Source of the DNA: Haliea salexigens DSM 19537
GTDB taxonomy: Bacteria > Pseudomonadota > Gammaproteobacteria > Pseudomonadales > Halieaceae
Length of the DNA stretch: 64,000 nucleotides
NCBI RefSeq assembly: GCF_000423125.1
Contig: NZ_AUHJ01000002.1
Location: 1-64,000 of the forward strand
Reading direction: 5' to 3'
The number at the start of each line of letters is the position of its first letter. Position 1 is the first letter of the stretch. The position numbers were made by a program, and so were the translations under genes. The notes beneath the pieces are model-generated. The model saw only the letters and a program-made list of their open reading frames with translations, had not been told where the DNA came from and did not search any database. Below, piece after piece: positions 39,538-49,542 of the stretch.

Positions 39538-40935
39538 ATGCAATACATCAGCACCCGGGGCCAGGCCCCCGCCCTGAACTTCGAAGAGGTCCTGCTGACC
39601 GGTCTGGCCTCTGATGGCGGCCTGTACGTGCCGGCAACACTGCCGAGGTTCAGCCGCGACGAGATCGCCGCCATGGCGGGCATGGACTATCCGCAGCTGG
39701 CGCAGCGCATCATCGAACCGTTCGTGGGTGACTGCATTACACGCGAGGATCTGCGCGAGATTATCGCCGATACCTACGCGGTGTTTCGCCATGGTGCAGT
39801 CGCCCCGCTGGTGCAGATTGGCCACAATCAATGGGTGCTGGAACTGTTCCACGGGCCCACGCTGGCTTTCAAGGACTTCGCGCTGCAGCTGCTGGGGCGC
39901 CTGCTGGACTACGTGCTGGAACGTCGCCACCAAAAAGTGGTGATCATGGGGGCAACCTCCGGAGACACCGGTTCCGCGGCTATCGAAGGCTGCAAACGCT
40001 GCAAGAATATCGACATTTTCATCCTGCACCCGCACGACCGCGTATCCGAAGTGCAGCGGCGGCAGATGACCACGGTGGTGGGTGACAACATTCACAACAT
40101 CGCCGTGCAGGGCAACTTCGATGACTGCCAGGCCATGGTCAAGGCCAGTTTCGGTGACCGCATTTTCCTGCCGGAAGACCGCCACCTGGTGGCCGTCAAC
40201 TCGATCAACTGGGCGCGCATCATGGCGCAGATCGTGTATTACTTCTATGCAGCGGTTGCCTTGGGCGGTCCGGCGCGGCCCGTGGCGTTTTCGGTGCCGA
40301 CGGGCAACTTCGGTGATATTTTTGCCGGCTACCTGGCCCACCAGATGGGCCTGCCTGTTGCGCAGCTGATCATCGCCACCAACCGCAACGACGTGCTGCA
40401 CCGGGTGATGACCACCGCCACCTACGGCCGGCAGTCGCTGGAGCACACCCTGTCGCCAAGTATGGATATCACCGTATCCAGCAATTTCGAACGCCTGCTG
40501 TTTGATTTGTACGACCGTGATGGCGCTACCGTGGCTGCCATGATGCGAGACTTCGATCGCGGCGATATACATTTCTCGGATACCGCGATGCAGCGCGCCC
40601 GCGCCCTGTTTTCCAGCTATCGTGTGCCCGACGAGGAAACCTGTGCGCAAATTGCCGCCGTGTGGCAGGATTCCGAGTATCTGCTCGACCCGCACAGCGC
40701 GATCGGGGTGAAGGCAGCGCTGGCCTCGGGCATCGGTGACGGCATTCCGGTGGTGACTCTCGCCACTGCGCACCCGGCCAAGTTCCCACAGGCGATTCAG
40801 CGCGCGGTGGTGGGTTGTGAACCACCTTTGCCGTTGCATCTCTCTGACCTGTTTGACCGCACAGAGCGCTTTGAAGTGCTGCCCTGCGACCTGGCCGCCG
40901 TGCAGGCCTTCATGGCGAACAACCTCGGCGCCTGA
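39538..40935 (+). CDS. thrC: Threonine synthase
   Basis: A 465-aa PLP enzyme that converts phosphohomoserine to threonine. The PLP lysine lies in GPTLAFKDFALQ near residue 109, and the phosphate-binding loop is GATSGDTGSAA. It starts 11 bp after hom with GGAG upstream, so the pair forms an operon. Confidence 0.97.
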   Translation: MQYISTRGQAPALNFEEVLLTGLASDGGLYVPATLPRFSRDEIAAMAGMDYPQLAQRIIEPFVGDCITREDLREIIADTYAVFRHGAVAPLVQIGHNQWVLELFHGPTLAFKDFALQLLGRLLDYVLERRHQKVVIMGATSGDTGSAAIEGCKRCKNIDIFILHPHDRVSEVQRRQMTTVVGDNIHNIAVQGNFDDCQAMVKASFGDRIFLPEDRHLVAVNSINWARIMAQIVYYFYAAVALGGPARPVAFSVPTGNFGDIFAGYLAHQMGLPVAQLIIATNRNDVLHRVMTTATYGRQSLEHTLSPSMDITVSSNFERLLFDLYDRDGATVAAMMRDFDRGDIHFSDTAMQRARALFSSYRVPDEETCAQIAAVWQDSEYLLDPHSAIGVKAALASGIGDGIPVVTLATAHPAKFPQAIQRAVVGCEPPLPLHLSDLFDRTERFEVLPCDLAAVQAFMANNLGA

Positions 40936-40946
40936 GCGCCCACCGG

Positions 40947-42689
40947 ATGATTCGACGGGTTGTTCGCCGCGCGCCGGAAGCGGTGCCGCTGCTCTCCTCG
41001 GGTGAATTGTCGCCGCTGTTGGCGCGGGTGTACGCCAACCGCGGCGTCAGGCAATCTGCCGAGTTGCAGATGTCCCTGCGGGAGCTGCTGCCACCGGACA
41101 CGCTGACGGGAGCCGACGCGGCAGCGCACCTGCTGGCCGACGCGCTCGCCACCGGACGGCGACTACTGGTCATCGGTGATTTCGACGCTGACGGCGCAAC
41201 CAGCACGGCACTGGCACTCGGCGCGTTGCGCGCGCTCGGTGCCGCGCATGTTGACTATCTGGTACCCAACCGTTTCGAGTACGGTTACGGCCTCACTCCC
41301 GAAATCGTAGCGCTCGCGGCGGACCGACAGCCGGACCTGATCATCACCGTGGACAATGGCATTGCCAGCATTGACGGCGTGCTGGCGGCGCGCGCGCTGG
41401 GTATTGCCACGCTGGTCACCGATCATCACCTGGCAGGCAGCGAGCTGCCGGCCGCAGAGGTCATCGTCAATCCGAACCAGCCGGGTTGTAGCTTCGCCAG
41501 CAAGGCACTGGCCGGCGTTGGCGTGATCTTCTACGTCATGCTGGCGCTGCGCGCCGAGCTGCGCCGTCGCGGCTGGTTTCAACAACAGGCGCTGCCCGAA
41601 CCGAACCTGGCCGAGTATCTGGACCTGGTGGCGCTGGGCACCGTGGCCGATGTGGTGCCACTGGATCGCAACAACCGTATTCTGGTGGCCGCGGGGTTGC
41701 AGCGTATTCGACGCGGCCAGGCGCGTCCGGGCGTTCTCGCCCTGCTGGAGGTGGCCGGCCGCGACCCCGGCAATGCCGTGGCCTCAGACCTGGGTTTCAC
41801 GGTGGGGCCGCGTCTCAATGCCGCCGGACGGCTGGATGACATGTCTATCGGCATCGAATGCCTGCTGGCGCCCGGTCGAGCGGTTGCCAATGACTATGCG
41901 GGCCGCTTGCAGCGCTTGAATGAAGAGCGCCGCAGCATAGAACAGGGCATGCAGGAGGAAGCGCTGGCACTGTTGGAGGGCCTGGGGCCTATGTCCCATG
42001 AGGGCGATGTGCCGGCGGGCATTACGCTTTATGAACCCGGCTGGCACCAGGGTGTGATTGGGATTCTCGCCTCGCGAGTGAAGGAGCGCCTGCACCGGCC
42101 GACTGTGGTGTTTGCCGACGCCGGCGCCGGTAGCGACGACCTGAAGGGGTCCGCGCGGTCGATTCAGGGCATACATGTACGCGATGTCCTGGATGCCATC
42201 GCAACGCGCCATCCGGGACTGCTCACCCGCTTTGGCGGCCACGCCATGGCCGCCGGCCTCACCTTGCCACGGGCTCACTATGCCGCTTTCGCGGCGGCTT
42301 TCGTGGCGGAAGTTGAGCGACACGGGCGCGACCTCGACCTGGAGGCGGTGTTGGAGTCCGATGGCGAACTCGACGCGGCGGAGTTTGATCTTTCGCTCGC
42401 TGAAACCCTGCGCCTGGGTGGGCCCTGGGGGCAGCACTTTCCGGAACCGCTGTTCGATGGCCGGTTCCGTATCGTGCAGCAACGGCTGGTGGGGGGTAAA
42501 CACCTCAAGCTGGTGCTTGGCCGGCCGGGGTCGAGCGACGTATTCGACGCCATCGCCTTCAACGTGGACCTGGACCTGTGGCCGGACGAGAGCAGGGAAT
42601 GGGTGCATGCCGCTTTCCGGCTGGATGTAAACGCCTTCCGCGGGCGGCGTACCTTGCAGCTCATGATCGAGCAGCTGGAGGCGCTGTAG
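40947..42689 (+). CDS. recJ: Single-strand DNA exonuclease RecJ
   Basis: A 580-aa 5'-3' exonuclease of the DHH family, used in recombination and mismatch repair. The metal-binding motifs are IGDFDADGATS (motif I), VDNGIA and VTDHH (DHH). DHHA1 with GGHAMAAGL follows, and an OB fold ends the protein. It begins 11 bp after thrC and precedes prfB as in Escherichia coli. Confidence 0.97.
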   Translation: MIRRVVRRAPEAVPLLSSGELSPLLARVYANRGVRQSAELQMSLRELLPPDTLTGADAAAHLLADALATGRRLLVIGDFDADGATSTALALGALRALGAAHVDYLVPNRFEYGYGLTPEIVALAADRQPDLIITVDNGIASIDGVLAARALGIATLVTDHHLAGSELPAAEVIVNPNQPGCSFASKALAGVGVIFYVMLALRAELRRRGWFQQQALPEPNLAEYLDLVALGTVADVVPLDRNNRILVAAGLQRIRRGQARPGVLALLEVAGRDPGNAVASDLGFTVGPRLNAAGRLDDMSIGIECLLAPGRAVANDYAGRLQRLNEERRSIEQGMQEEALALLEGLGPMSHEGDVPAGITLYEPGWHQGVIGILASRVKERLHRPTVVFADAGAGSDDLKGSARSIQGIHVRDVLDAIATRHPGLLTRFGGHAMAAGLTLPRAHYAAFAAAFVAEVERHGRDLDLEAVLESDGELDAAEFDLSLAETLRLGGPWGQHFPEPLFDGRFRIVQQRLVGGKHLKLVLGRPGSSDVFDAIAFNVDLDLWPDESREWVHAAFRLDVNAFRGRRTLQLMIEQLEAL

Positions 42690-42745
42690 CCTGTTTTTCC
42701 TCGCTACGGTACACTGCGCGCCTTTTCCCGCAGGACTCGCTCACC

Positions 42746-43844
42746 ATGTTAGAGATCAACCCGCTGTTACAGACCCTCAAGGATATCGAGGCACGCACCG
42801 CCGTGCTGAGGGGGTATCTTTGACTTCGATACCCGCAAGGAGCGTCTCGCCGAAGTAGAGCTGGAGCTCGCCGAACCCAGCGTATGGGACAAGCCTGAGC
42901 GCGCGCAGGAGCTGGGCCGTGAGCGCGCCGCGCTGGAGAAAATCGTCTCCACCATTGAACACCTTGACGGTGCTACCGGTGATGCCGCCGACCTGCTGGA
43001 ACTGGCAGCGGTGGAAGATGACGAGGGAACGGTCGCCGAAGTGCGTGCCGATATCGAAGCGCTGGTTAAACAGTTGGAGCAGCTGGAGTTCCGGCGCATG
43101 TTCTCCGGCGAAATGGACCCCAACAACGCCTACCTGGATGTCCAGTCCGGCTCTGGCGGCACGGAGGCTCAGGACTGGGCGGAAATACTGCTGCGCATGT
43201 ACCTGCGCTGGGGCGAAGCGAGCGGCTTCAAAACCGACCTGATCGAAGTGTCGGCCGGGGAAGTGGCCGGCATCAAGAGCGCGACGATTCATTTTGAGGG
43301 TGAGTACGCCTTCGGCTGGTTGCGCACGGAAACCGGTGTGCACCGTCTGGTGCGCAAATCACCCTTCGATTCCGGCAACCGGCGGCACACGTCATTCGTG
43401 TCGGTATTCGTGGCGCCTGAAATCGATGACGATATCGAAATCGATATCAACCCCGCGGACTTGCGCGTCGATACCTACCGCTCCAGCGGCGCGGGTGGTC
43501 AGCACGTGAACAAGACCGATTCCGCCGTCCGTATCACGCACAACCCGAGCGGTGTTGTGGTGTCCTGCCAGACCGAGCGCTCGCAGCACCAGAACCGGGA
43601 CCGGGCGATGAAGATGTTGCGCGCCAAACTGTACGAGCTGGAGATGCACAAGCGCAGCGAGGCCAAGCAGGCCACCGAAGACAGCAAGGCCGATATCGGC
43701 TGGGGCAGCCAGATCCGCTCCTACGTACTGGACCAGTCGCGTATCAAGGACTTGCGCACCGGCGTGGAGACGAGCAATACCCAGGCTGTGCTGGACGGGG
43801 ATATCGATCTGTTTATCGAAGCCTCATTGAAGAAAGGGCTGTAG
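42746..43844 (+). CDS. prfB: Peptide chain release factor 2 with programmed +1 frameshift
   Basis: The gene is read as 42746-42820 joined to 42822-43844 (365 aa). The first 25 codons end at an in-frame TGA in CTTTGAC (42818-42824), preceded by the Shine-Dalgarno-like AGGGGG. This is the classic RF2 autoregulatory site: low RF2 makes the ribosome slip +1 and finish the protein. Downstream, [17 protein letters not shown] contains the GGQ hydrolysis motif. RF2 recognises UGA and UAA. lysS follows after 9 bp. Confidence 0.98.
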
Positions 43845-43853
43845 GACACCATT

Positions 43854-45350
43854 ATGAAAGAGCAGGATCAGGCCGTGCGCGGCCCGGACGAGGAGAACAA
43901 GCTGGTCGCCGAGCGGCGCGGCAAGCTGCGACAGCTGCGCACGCAGCGCAACGCCTTCCCCAACGATTTCCGGCGCACGGGCTGGGCGGCTGACCTGCAG
44001 CGCGAATACGGCGCGAGCAGCAAGGAGCAGCTCGAAGAGGACGACCAGCGCTTCGCTGTTGCCGGGCGTTTGATTCGCAACCGCGGCGCGTTTCTGCTGA
44101 TTCAGGATGGCTCCGGCCAGATCCAGCTGTACCTCAACCGCAAGGGCCTCGACGAGGCGACCCTGGCCGAGATCAAGAGCTGGGACCTGGGGGATATCGT
44201 CTGTGCCGAAGGGCCCGTGCACAAGTCGGGCAAGGGCGACCTGTACATCAACATGAACAGCGCGCGCCTGCTGACCAAGGCCCTGCGCCCGCTGCCGGAC
44301 AAATACCACGGCCTGTCAGACCAGGAGCTGCGCTACCGTCAGCGTTATGTGGACCTGATTGTGAACGCCGAGTCCCGCGCCGTGTTTACCCTGCGTTCGC
44401 GCATTGTGCGCTTCATCCGCGACTACATGGACGGGCGCGGTTTCATGGAGGTGGAAACCCCCATGATGCAGGTGATTCCGGGCGGTGCCGCGGCCAAGCC
44501 CTTCGTCACCCATCACAATGCGCTGGACCTGGATATGTACCTGCGTATCGCACCAGAGCTGTACCTCAAGCGCCTGGTGGTGGGCGGGTTCGAGCAGGTG
44601 TATGAAATCAATCGCAACTTCCGCAATGAAGGGCTGTCGACCCGGCACAACCCTGAATTCACCATGCTCGAGTTCTACTGGGCCTACGCCGACTACCGCG
44701 ATGCCATGGACCTCACCGAGGACATGCTGCGGCAGCTCACGGCCAGCGTGCTGGGTGATACGCGGGTGGTCTACCAGGGCTCGGAGTACGACTTCTCGCG
44801 GCCCTTCCAGCGCATGACGGTGTTCGACGCCATTCTCAGCCACAACCCCGGTATGCACGCCGAAGCGCTGGCGGATGAGCATGGTGCGCGCGCCATTGCC
44901 GAGGAACTGGGTATCCCGCTCAAGCCGAGCTGGGGGCTGGGCAAGGTGCAAATCGAGATCTTCGAGAAAACCGTTGAGCACCGGCTGGACCAGCCGACCT
45001 TTATCACCGCTTATCCCACCGAGGTCTCGCCGCTTGCCCGGCGCAGCGATGCCGACCCCTTCGTCACCGATCGCTTCGAGTTTTTCGTCGGCGGACGCGA
45101 GATCGCCAATGGCTTTTCGGAACTGAATGACGCCGAGGACCAGGCGGAACGTTTCCGCGCCCAGGTCGCAGAGAAAGATGCCGGTGATGAAGAGGCCATG
45201 CATTACGATGCGGATTACATTCGGGCACTGGAGTACGGCATGCCACCAACCGCGGGTGAAGGTATCGGCATTGATCGGCTGGTCATGCTGCTGACCGATG
45301 CGCCTTCCATTCGCGATGTATTGCTGTTTCCGCACCTGCGCCCGGAATGA
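43854..45350 (+). CDS. lysS: Lysyl-tRNA synthetase, class II
   Basis: A 498-aa enzyme charging tRNA-Lys. The OB-fold anticodon domain covers residues 60-170 ([19 protein letters not shown]). Motif 1 (FMEVETPMM), motif 2 ([20 protein letters not shown]) and motif 3 ([12 protein letters not shown]) are all complete. It is co-located with prfB. Confidence 0.98.
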   Translation: MKEQDQAVRGPDEENKLVAERRGKLRQLRTQRNAFPNDFRRTGWAADLQREYGASSKEQLEEDDQRFAVAGRLIRNRGAFLLIQDGSGQIQLYLNRKGLDEATLAEIKSWDLGDIVCAEGPVHKSGKGDLYINMNSARLLTKALRPLPDKYHGLSDQELRYRQRYVDLIVNAESRAVFTLRSRIVRFIRDYMDGRGFMEVETPMMQVIPGGAAAKPFVTHHNALDLDMYLRIAPELYLKRLVVGGFEQVYEINRNFRNEGLSTRHNPEFTMLEFYWAYADYRDAMDLTEDMLRQLTASVLGDTRVVYQGSEYDFSRPFQRMTVFDAILSHNPGMHAEALADEHGARAIAEELGIPLKPSWGLGKVQIEIFEKTVEHRLDQPTFITAYPTEVSPLARRSDADPFVTDRFEFFVGGREIANGFSELNDAEDQAERFRAQVAEKDAGDEEAMHYDADYIRALEYGMPPTAGEGIGIDRLVMLLTDAPSIRDVLLFPHLRPE

Positions 45351-45435
45351 GGCCAGCCCTACCTGCCTGCGCCTTAGCGGTGTTCATGCCGCGGTGTTAC
45401 ACTGATGCCCTGAGGCTCAGTGCGAGGGTATTCCC

Positions 45436-46044
45436 GTGAGTAATCTGCCGGCGTCGCTGTTGTTGGCGAGTGTAATGCTTGGCTTAGCGGCCTGCGCCAC
45501 CGTGCCGGAAGCGGCCGATCCGCCGCAGCAGGCGCCAGTGGCTGAGACCGGCGTGGCGGCGGCCCCCGCCCCGGAGCTCACCCTGAACCTGCCCTCCCAG
45601 TCCGAGTGTGCCTGTGCCACGCCCGCCAGCCGCGATTACACTTTTCTTGAGCGGGGCTATCGTGCCTTGAGTGAAGGGGACGCCGTTGCCGCGCTGCAGC
45701 ATTTCCAGCGCTACAAGCGGCTGGAGGTGGAGCCCGCCGCGCAGTGGGAGGCGGATATCGCCATTGCCTATCTGGGTATGCTGCCTGATAGCCCGTTCTA
45801 CGACCATGACGCGGCTGAGGCGACCTTCCGCAGGCTGGTGGCGCAGCTCACCGCGGAAATGCAGGTGCACCCTACCGCGCTGCTCATGCGCGACTCACTG
45901 GCCGCTTTCGCGCTGCTCAACCGGCACATCTCCGATCTGGAAAGCAGCAACGCTACGCTGCGTGAAGATCTGCAGAAACGCGAGGAGGCTATCAAGCGTT
46001 TGCGTGAGCTGACGCTGGGGCCTTCGCGGGCAGTTCAACCGTAA
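45436..46044 (+). CDS. Predicted lipoprotein with TPR-like helices
   Basis: A 202-aa protein starting at GTG 45436. The signal peptide ends in a lipobox LAAC (C20), so it is probably anchored to a membrane. A low-complexity Pro/Ala linker is followed by helices resembling TPR units (FLERGYRALSEGDAVAALQH) and a C-terminal coiled coil (LESSNATLREDLQKREEAIK). The layout recalls QseG-type lipoproteins next to kinases. The 3' end overlaps the convergent histidine kinase gene by 53 bp. Confidence 0.72.
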   Translation: MSNLPASLLLASVMLGLAACATVPEAADPPQQAPVAETGVAAAPAPELTLNLPSQSECACATPASRDYTFLERGYRALSEGDAVAALQHFQRYKRLEVEPAAQWEADIAIAYLGMLPDSPFYDHDAAEATFRRLVAQLTAEMQVHPTALLMRDSLAAFALLNRHISDLESSNATLREDLQKREEAIKRLRELTLGPSRAVQP

Positions 46045-47527
46045 ACGCAGAGCCCACACCGGGCGTGCTTTCCACGCTGATATGCCCGCCCATCAGCTCG
46101 CAGTACTCCCGGCAAATCGCCAGCCCCAGCCCCGTGCCGCCATAATTGGCACTGATAGCATTTTCGGCCTGCACGAAGGCATCGAATATACGCGCCTGCT
46201 GCGCGGCGTCCATGCCGATGCCGGTATCGCGCACCGTAAACTGCCACCAGTCCTGCCCATCGCGGTGGGAGGGCGCCGCCGTGAGGTGCACGTCCCCATT
46301 GCGGGTGAACTTGCAGGCGTTGCTCAGCAGGTTGAGGAAGATTTGCCGGAAGCGGGTGGCGTCGTTATGCAGTGGTGGCAGGGTGGTCCAGTCCGGCACA
46401 TACAAGCGATTGTGGCGGTCGCGTAGCAGCGGGGTCATGGCATCGCACACCTGCTGCAGGATATCGCCTGTCGCGAAGGTCTCCAGATGCAGGGTCATCT
46501 TCCCGGTTTCGATTTTCGACAGGTCGAGAATGTCGTTGATCAGGGCCAGTAGCTGGCGCCCTGAGCGTACGATTTTCTCCAGGTCGCTGTGGAACTGCTC
46601 GCGGTCCACCTCGCCGGGGTCCCCCAGCTCATCCTGCAACATTTCGCTGTAGCCAATAATAGCGTTGAGTGGTGTGCGCAACTCATGGCTGACATTGGCG
46701 AGGAAGCGGCTCTTGGCCGCGTTGGCATCGTCGGCGTCGTCCTTGGCCTGACGTACATCCTCGATGGCCCGGCGCAACTTGTCTGACATGTCGTTGAAGG
46801 CCTTCGCCAGGTCGCCCAGTTCGCCGCGGTCGTCGAAGTCATCGATGCGGTAGTCCAGGTCTCCCATGCCGAGGCGCTGGGTGCCGCGCTTGAGCCGCTT
46901 CAGGGAGCGCTTGGTGTAGCGCAGCAGGAAGAAGCCGAGTAACGCGGTGAGAAAAATGGTGGCGATAAAACCGATTACCGTAATGCGGTCGGTGAGGGCA
47001 ATGGTGCGATCGATAATGGTAGAGCGCTGTGCGGCGATAAACGCCTGGCGCTGCTCCAGCTGGCGCAGGTGCTCAAGCGTTTCCACGAAGGGTAGCGGGT
47101 CGTCGATATCGCTATCGAAATCGGGGTTGTTGAAGTTGCGATAGAAGGCCAGCCAGCTGTCCAGCAGGTAGCGGCTGGCCTGTTGCAGGCGCTCATACTG
47201 GGGCCGTGTGACTTCGCTGGTCAGTGCGCCGAGTTCGCTGAGTTTGCTGTCGATGGTGGCGATATCCGTTTCCGCATCCACCAGTTCTTCGCTGTCCAGC
47301 ATGTCGCCGGTGGTTTCGCGCAGGGTTTCCAGCACCAGAATCTGCTGGCGCTGGTTTTCCAGCAACTGTGCCGCATCTGTCGACAGCTGTGCCGCGGTGA
47401 CCGAACTGCGGTAGGCGAGCATGCTCTCCTGCCGCGCATAACTCCCCCAGAAATGTGTTCCCACGTTGATCGAGAACAGCACGAGGATGGTGCAGAGGGA
47501 AAGCGTGAGGCGGCGACGCAGACTCAT
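45992..47527 (-). CDS. Membrane sensor histidine kinase (HAMP-HisKA-HATPase)
   Basis: A 511-aa inner-membrane kinase. Helix 1 is at residues 9-28, a helical periplasmic sensor follows to about 178, helix 2 is at 180-200, then HAMP, a linker and HisKA with FLANVSHELRTPLNAIIGYS. The HATPase has N-box NLLSNACKF and G boxes DTGIGMD and GTGLGLAI. It overlaps the downstream stop of the next upstream gene (receiver protein) by 4 bp, so the three minus-strand genes form one operon. The stimulus is unknown. Confidence 0.92.
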   Translation of the reverse strand: MSLRRRLTLSLCTILVLFSINVGTHFWGSYARQESMLAYRSSVTAAQLSTDAAQLLENQRQQILVLETLRETTGDMLDSEELVDAETDIATIDSKLSELGALTSEVTRPQYERLQQASRYLLDSWLAFYRNFNNPDFDSDIDDPLPFVETLEHLRQLEQRQAFIAAQRSTIIDRTIALTDRITVIGFIATIFLTALLGFFLLRYTKRSLKRLKRGTQRLGMGDLDYRIDDFDDRGELGDLAKAFNDMSDKLRRAIEDVRQAKDDADDANAAKSRFLANVSHELRTPLNAIIGYSEMLQDELGDPGEVDREQFHSDLEKIVRSGRQLLALINDILDLSKIETGKMTLHLETFATGDILQQVCDAMTPLLRDRHNRLYVPDWTTLPPLHNDATRFRQIFLNLLSNACKFTRNGDVHLTAAPSHRDGQDWWQFTVRDTGIGMDAAQQARIFDAFVQAENAISANYGGTGLGLAICREYCELMGGHISVESTPGVGSAFTVELPAKAPASAHANA

Positions 47528-47901
47528 GCGGGCAACAACCGGCGGATTTTGCTCAGCAGGTCGGGGAAGTCGATCGGCTTGGTCGCGTAGTCATCGCAGC
47601 CCGCGGCCAGGGCGCTTTGTCGGTCGGTCTCCATGGCGTGCGCGGTCAGGGCGATGATGGGGATATCCTTGAGCGCCGGGTTCTGGCGTGCCGCGCGGCA
47701 GGCACTCCAGCCGTCCATCACCGGCAGGTTCATATCCATCAGCACCAGCGCGGGTTGTGCGCTGGCCATAAGCTGCAGGGCCTGCACGCCATCGGCGGCG
47801 GTGATCACGCTGAGCCCGGCGCGGGTCAGCCGCCGGCTCAGCATCTCACAGTTGATTTCATTGTCTTCAACCAGCAGGATCGGCGCCTGTTCAGCCATCA
47901 C
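47524..47901 (-). CDS. Stand-alone response-regulator receiver
   Basis: A 125-aa CheY-like domain with no output domain. Acidic residues in VEDNEIN, phospho-acceptor D56 (VLMDMNLPVMDG), the Thr in IALTAHAM and the Lys in ATKPID are present. It probably takes phosphate from the kinase encoded just after it and passes it on. It overlaps the cyclase gene by 11 bp and the kinase gene by 4 bp. Confidence 0.92.
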   Translation of the reverse strand: MMAEQAPILLVEDNEINCEMLSRRLTRAGLSVITAADGVQALQLMASAQPALVLMDMNLPVMDGWSACRAARQNPALKDIPIIALTAHAMETDRQSALAAGCDDYATKPIDFPDLLSKIRRLLPA

Positions 47902-49333
47902 GGTATTCCTCGATGCGGTGCACCAACACAGTCTGGTCCAGGCCGCGGGCCTCCAGCTCGCGGCGGTCGCTCAGCGTGTAGCGGCCGCTAAGCTTGACCG
48001 CGGTGCTGTCTGATATGAGTATTTCGCCGCCCCGGCAATGGTCTTCAATGCGCGAGGTGACATTCATGGGGTGGCCGACAAAGCCGTATTTGCTGCGCCG
48101 CTCGGAGCCGATGTTGCCGGCGATCACCGCGCCGGTATTGAGGGCGATGCCGGTGGCGAGAGCGGGCAGGCCGGCGGCAGCGTTGTCGGCGTTGATGCCC
48201 TGCATGGCGGCCTGCATGGCCAGGGCACAGCGGACCGCGCGGTCGGCGTCGTCATCGCGCCGTTGGGGGGCGCCGAATACCGCCAGAATGGCATCGCCGA
48301 TGAACTCATCGATGGTGCCGTTGTGCGCCATGATGATGTCCGTCATGGCGCCGAGGTAGCGATTCAGCATGGCGACCACTTCTGCCGGGCCGAGGTGCTC
48401 ACTGAGGCTGGTAAAACCGCGAATATCCGACATCATGATGGTCACTTCGCGCAGGTCGCCGCCCAGCTCCAGGCCCTCCGGGCGCTCCAGAATGTCGGTG
48501 ACGATCTCATCGGACAGGTAGCGCCCGAAGGTGGCGCGGATGAATTTCTCATTGCGTTCAAGCTGCTGCCGGTACTGCTCCTCACGGTCGTGCCAGCGTT
48601 TGCGCTCAATGCCCGCCTTGATCCGCGCCTGCAGCAGTACCGGGTTGAAGGGCTTGAACAGGTAGTCGTCGGCGCCGGCCTCGATGCAGGCAATGATGCC
48701 GTCCATGTCTTGGCTGCCCGATATGACGATAACCGGTGTGGCGCGCCAGTCGGGGTTGGCTTTGATGCGCCGCAACACTTCGCGGCCGTCCATGTCGGGC
48801 ATCATCAGGTCGAGGAGTACGACGTCGACATCCGATTCCGCCAGCGCGCGCAGCGCCTCGGCACCGCTGGCGGCGGTCACCACCAGATGGCCGGAGCGGG
48901 ACAGGTAGCGGGCCACCAGCTCGCGGTTTTCCGCCAGGTCGTCCACGGCAAGTATGAAGCCGGGTTCTGCCGCCATGGCCGGTGCGCGTTGCGCCGCAAT
49001 TCCGCTGGCTGCGCCCACGCTGGCGTTCTCGGTCGCTTTCAGGAGCCGCGTGAGGCTGTCGTTCAGCGCCGGCTGTTGCGCACCGATATCCTCCTGCAGC
49101 ATTTCCGCATAGCCGCGCATGGCAGAGATGGTGTTCATCAGGTCGTGGTGGGTGCTTGGCGCTGCCAGCTGTTCTTCCAACGTGATGGCCAGGCTGAAAA
49201 TACGCTGCAGATCCTCCAGCGCGGAGGGCGGCATGTCCTCACCACTGGCGCTGGCGAGCGCGCGCAGGTCGGTAACAGCGCCGCGCACAAGGTGGCTCCA
49301 GAGGTCGGGCGAGTCTGTGCTGTTGTTGCTCAC
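47891..49333 (-). CDS. Receiver-linked class III adenylate/guanylate cyclase
   Basis: A 480-aa cytosolic protein. Residues 60-85 look like a degenerate histidine phosphotransfer helix (HHDLMNTISAMRGYAEML). A receiver domain spans 126-245 with phospho-acceptor D175. A linker coiled coil precedes the class III cyclase domain from about 290: metal aspartates in MMSDIRGFTSLSEHL and FIGDAILAVFG, and transition-state residues in MNVTSR. Cyclic nucleotide output would be set by phosphorylation. The divergent Crp-type gene 209 bp away is a natural target. Confidence 0.92.
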   Translation of the reverse strand: MSNNSTDSPDLWSHLVRGAVTDLRALASASGEDMPPSALEDLQRIFSLAITLEEQLAAPSTHHDLMNTISAMRGYAEMLQEDIGAQQPALNDSLTRLLKATENASVGAASGIAAQRAPAMAAEPGFILAVDDLAENRELVARYLSRSGHLVVTAASGAEALRALAESDVDVVLLDLMMPDMDGREVLRRIKANPDWRATPVIVISGSQDMDGIIACIEAGADDYLFKPFNPVLLQARIKAGIERKRWHDREEQYRQQLERNEKFIRATFGRYLSDEIVTDILERPEGLELGGDLREVTIMMSDIRGFTSLSEHLGPAEVVAMLNRYLGAMTDIIMAHNGTIDEFIGDAILAVFGAPQRRDDDADRAVRCALAMQAAMQGINADNAAAGLPALATGIALNTGAVIAGNIGSERRSKYGFVGHPMNVTSRIEDHCRGGEILISDSTAVKLSGRYTLSDRRELEARGLDQTVLVHRIEEYRDG

Positions 49334-49542
49334 GTGGCGCGGGTTCCAGGTCGCATAGTGGCCTGCAGTATAGCGATGCGCGGATTAGTGTGGAAATCAG
49401 ACTTTCATTCGTTATATAAGAAGGGCGGGGTGTGTCGGTACCGTGTAGTAATTGCCCTGACAGGTGTGTTTGCCGTGACACTTGAGGTAGTATGTGGTCA
49501 TGGCTTCAGGGACAGGCTTTGCATGAGGCAGGAATAACAAGC

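Noticed and set aside
39523-40839. 438-codon minus-strand frame
   Set aside because: Shadow of thrC; low-complexity His/Arg/Gln content typical of antisense GC-rich frames.
48038-49537. 499-codon plus-strand frame
   Set aside because: Antisense to the receiver-cyclase gene, which has clear domains.
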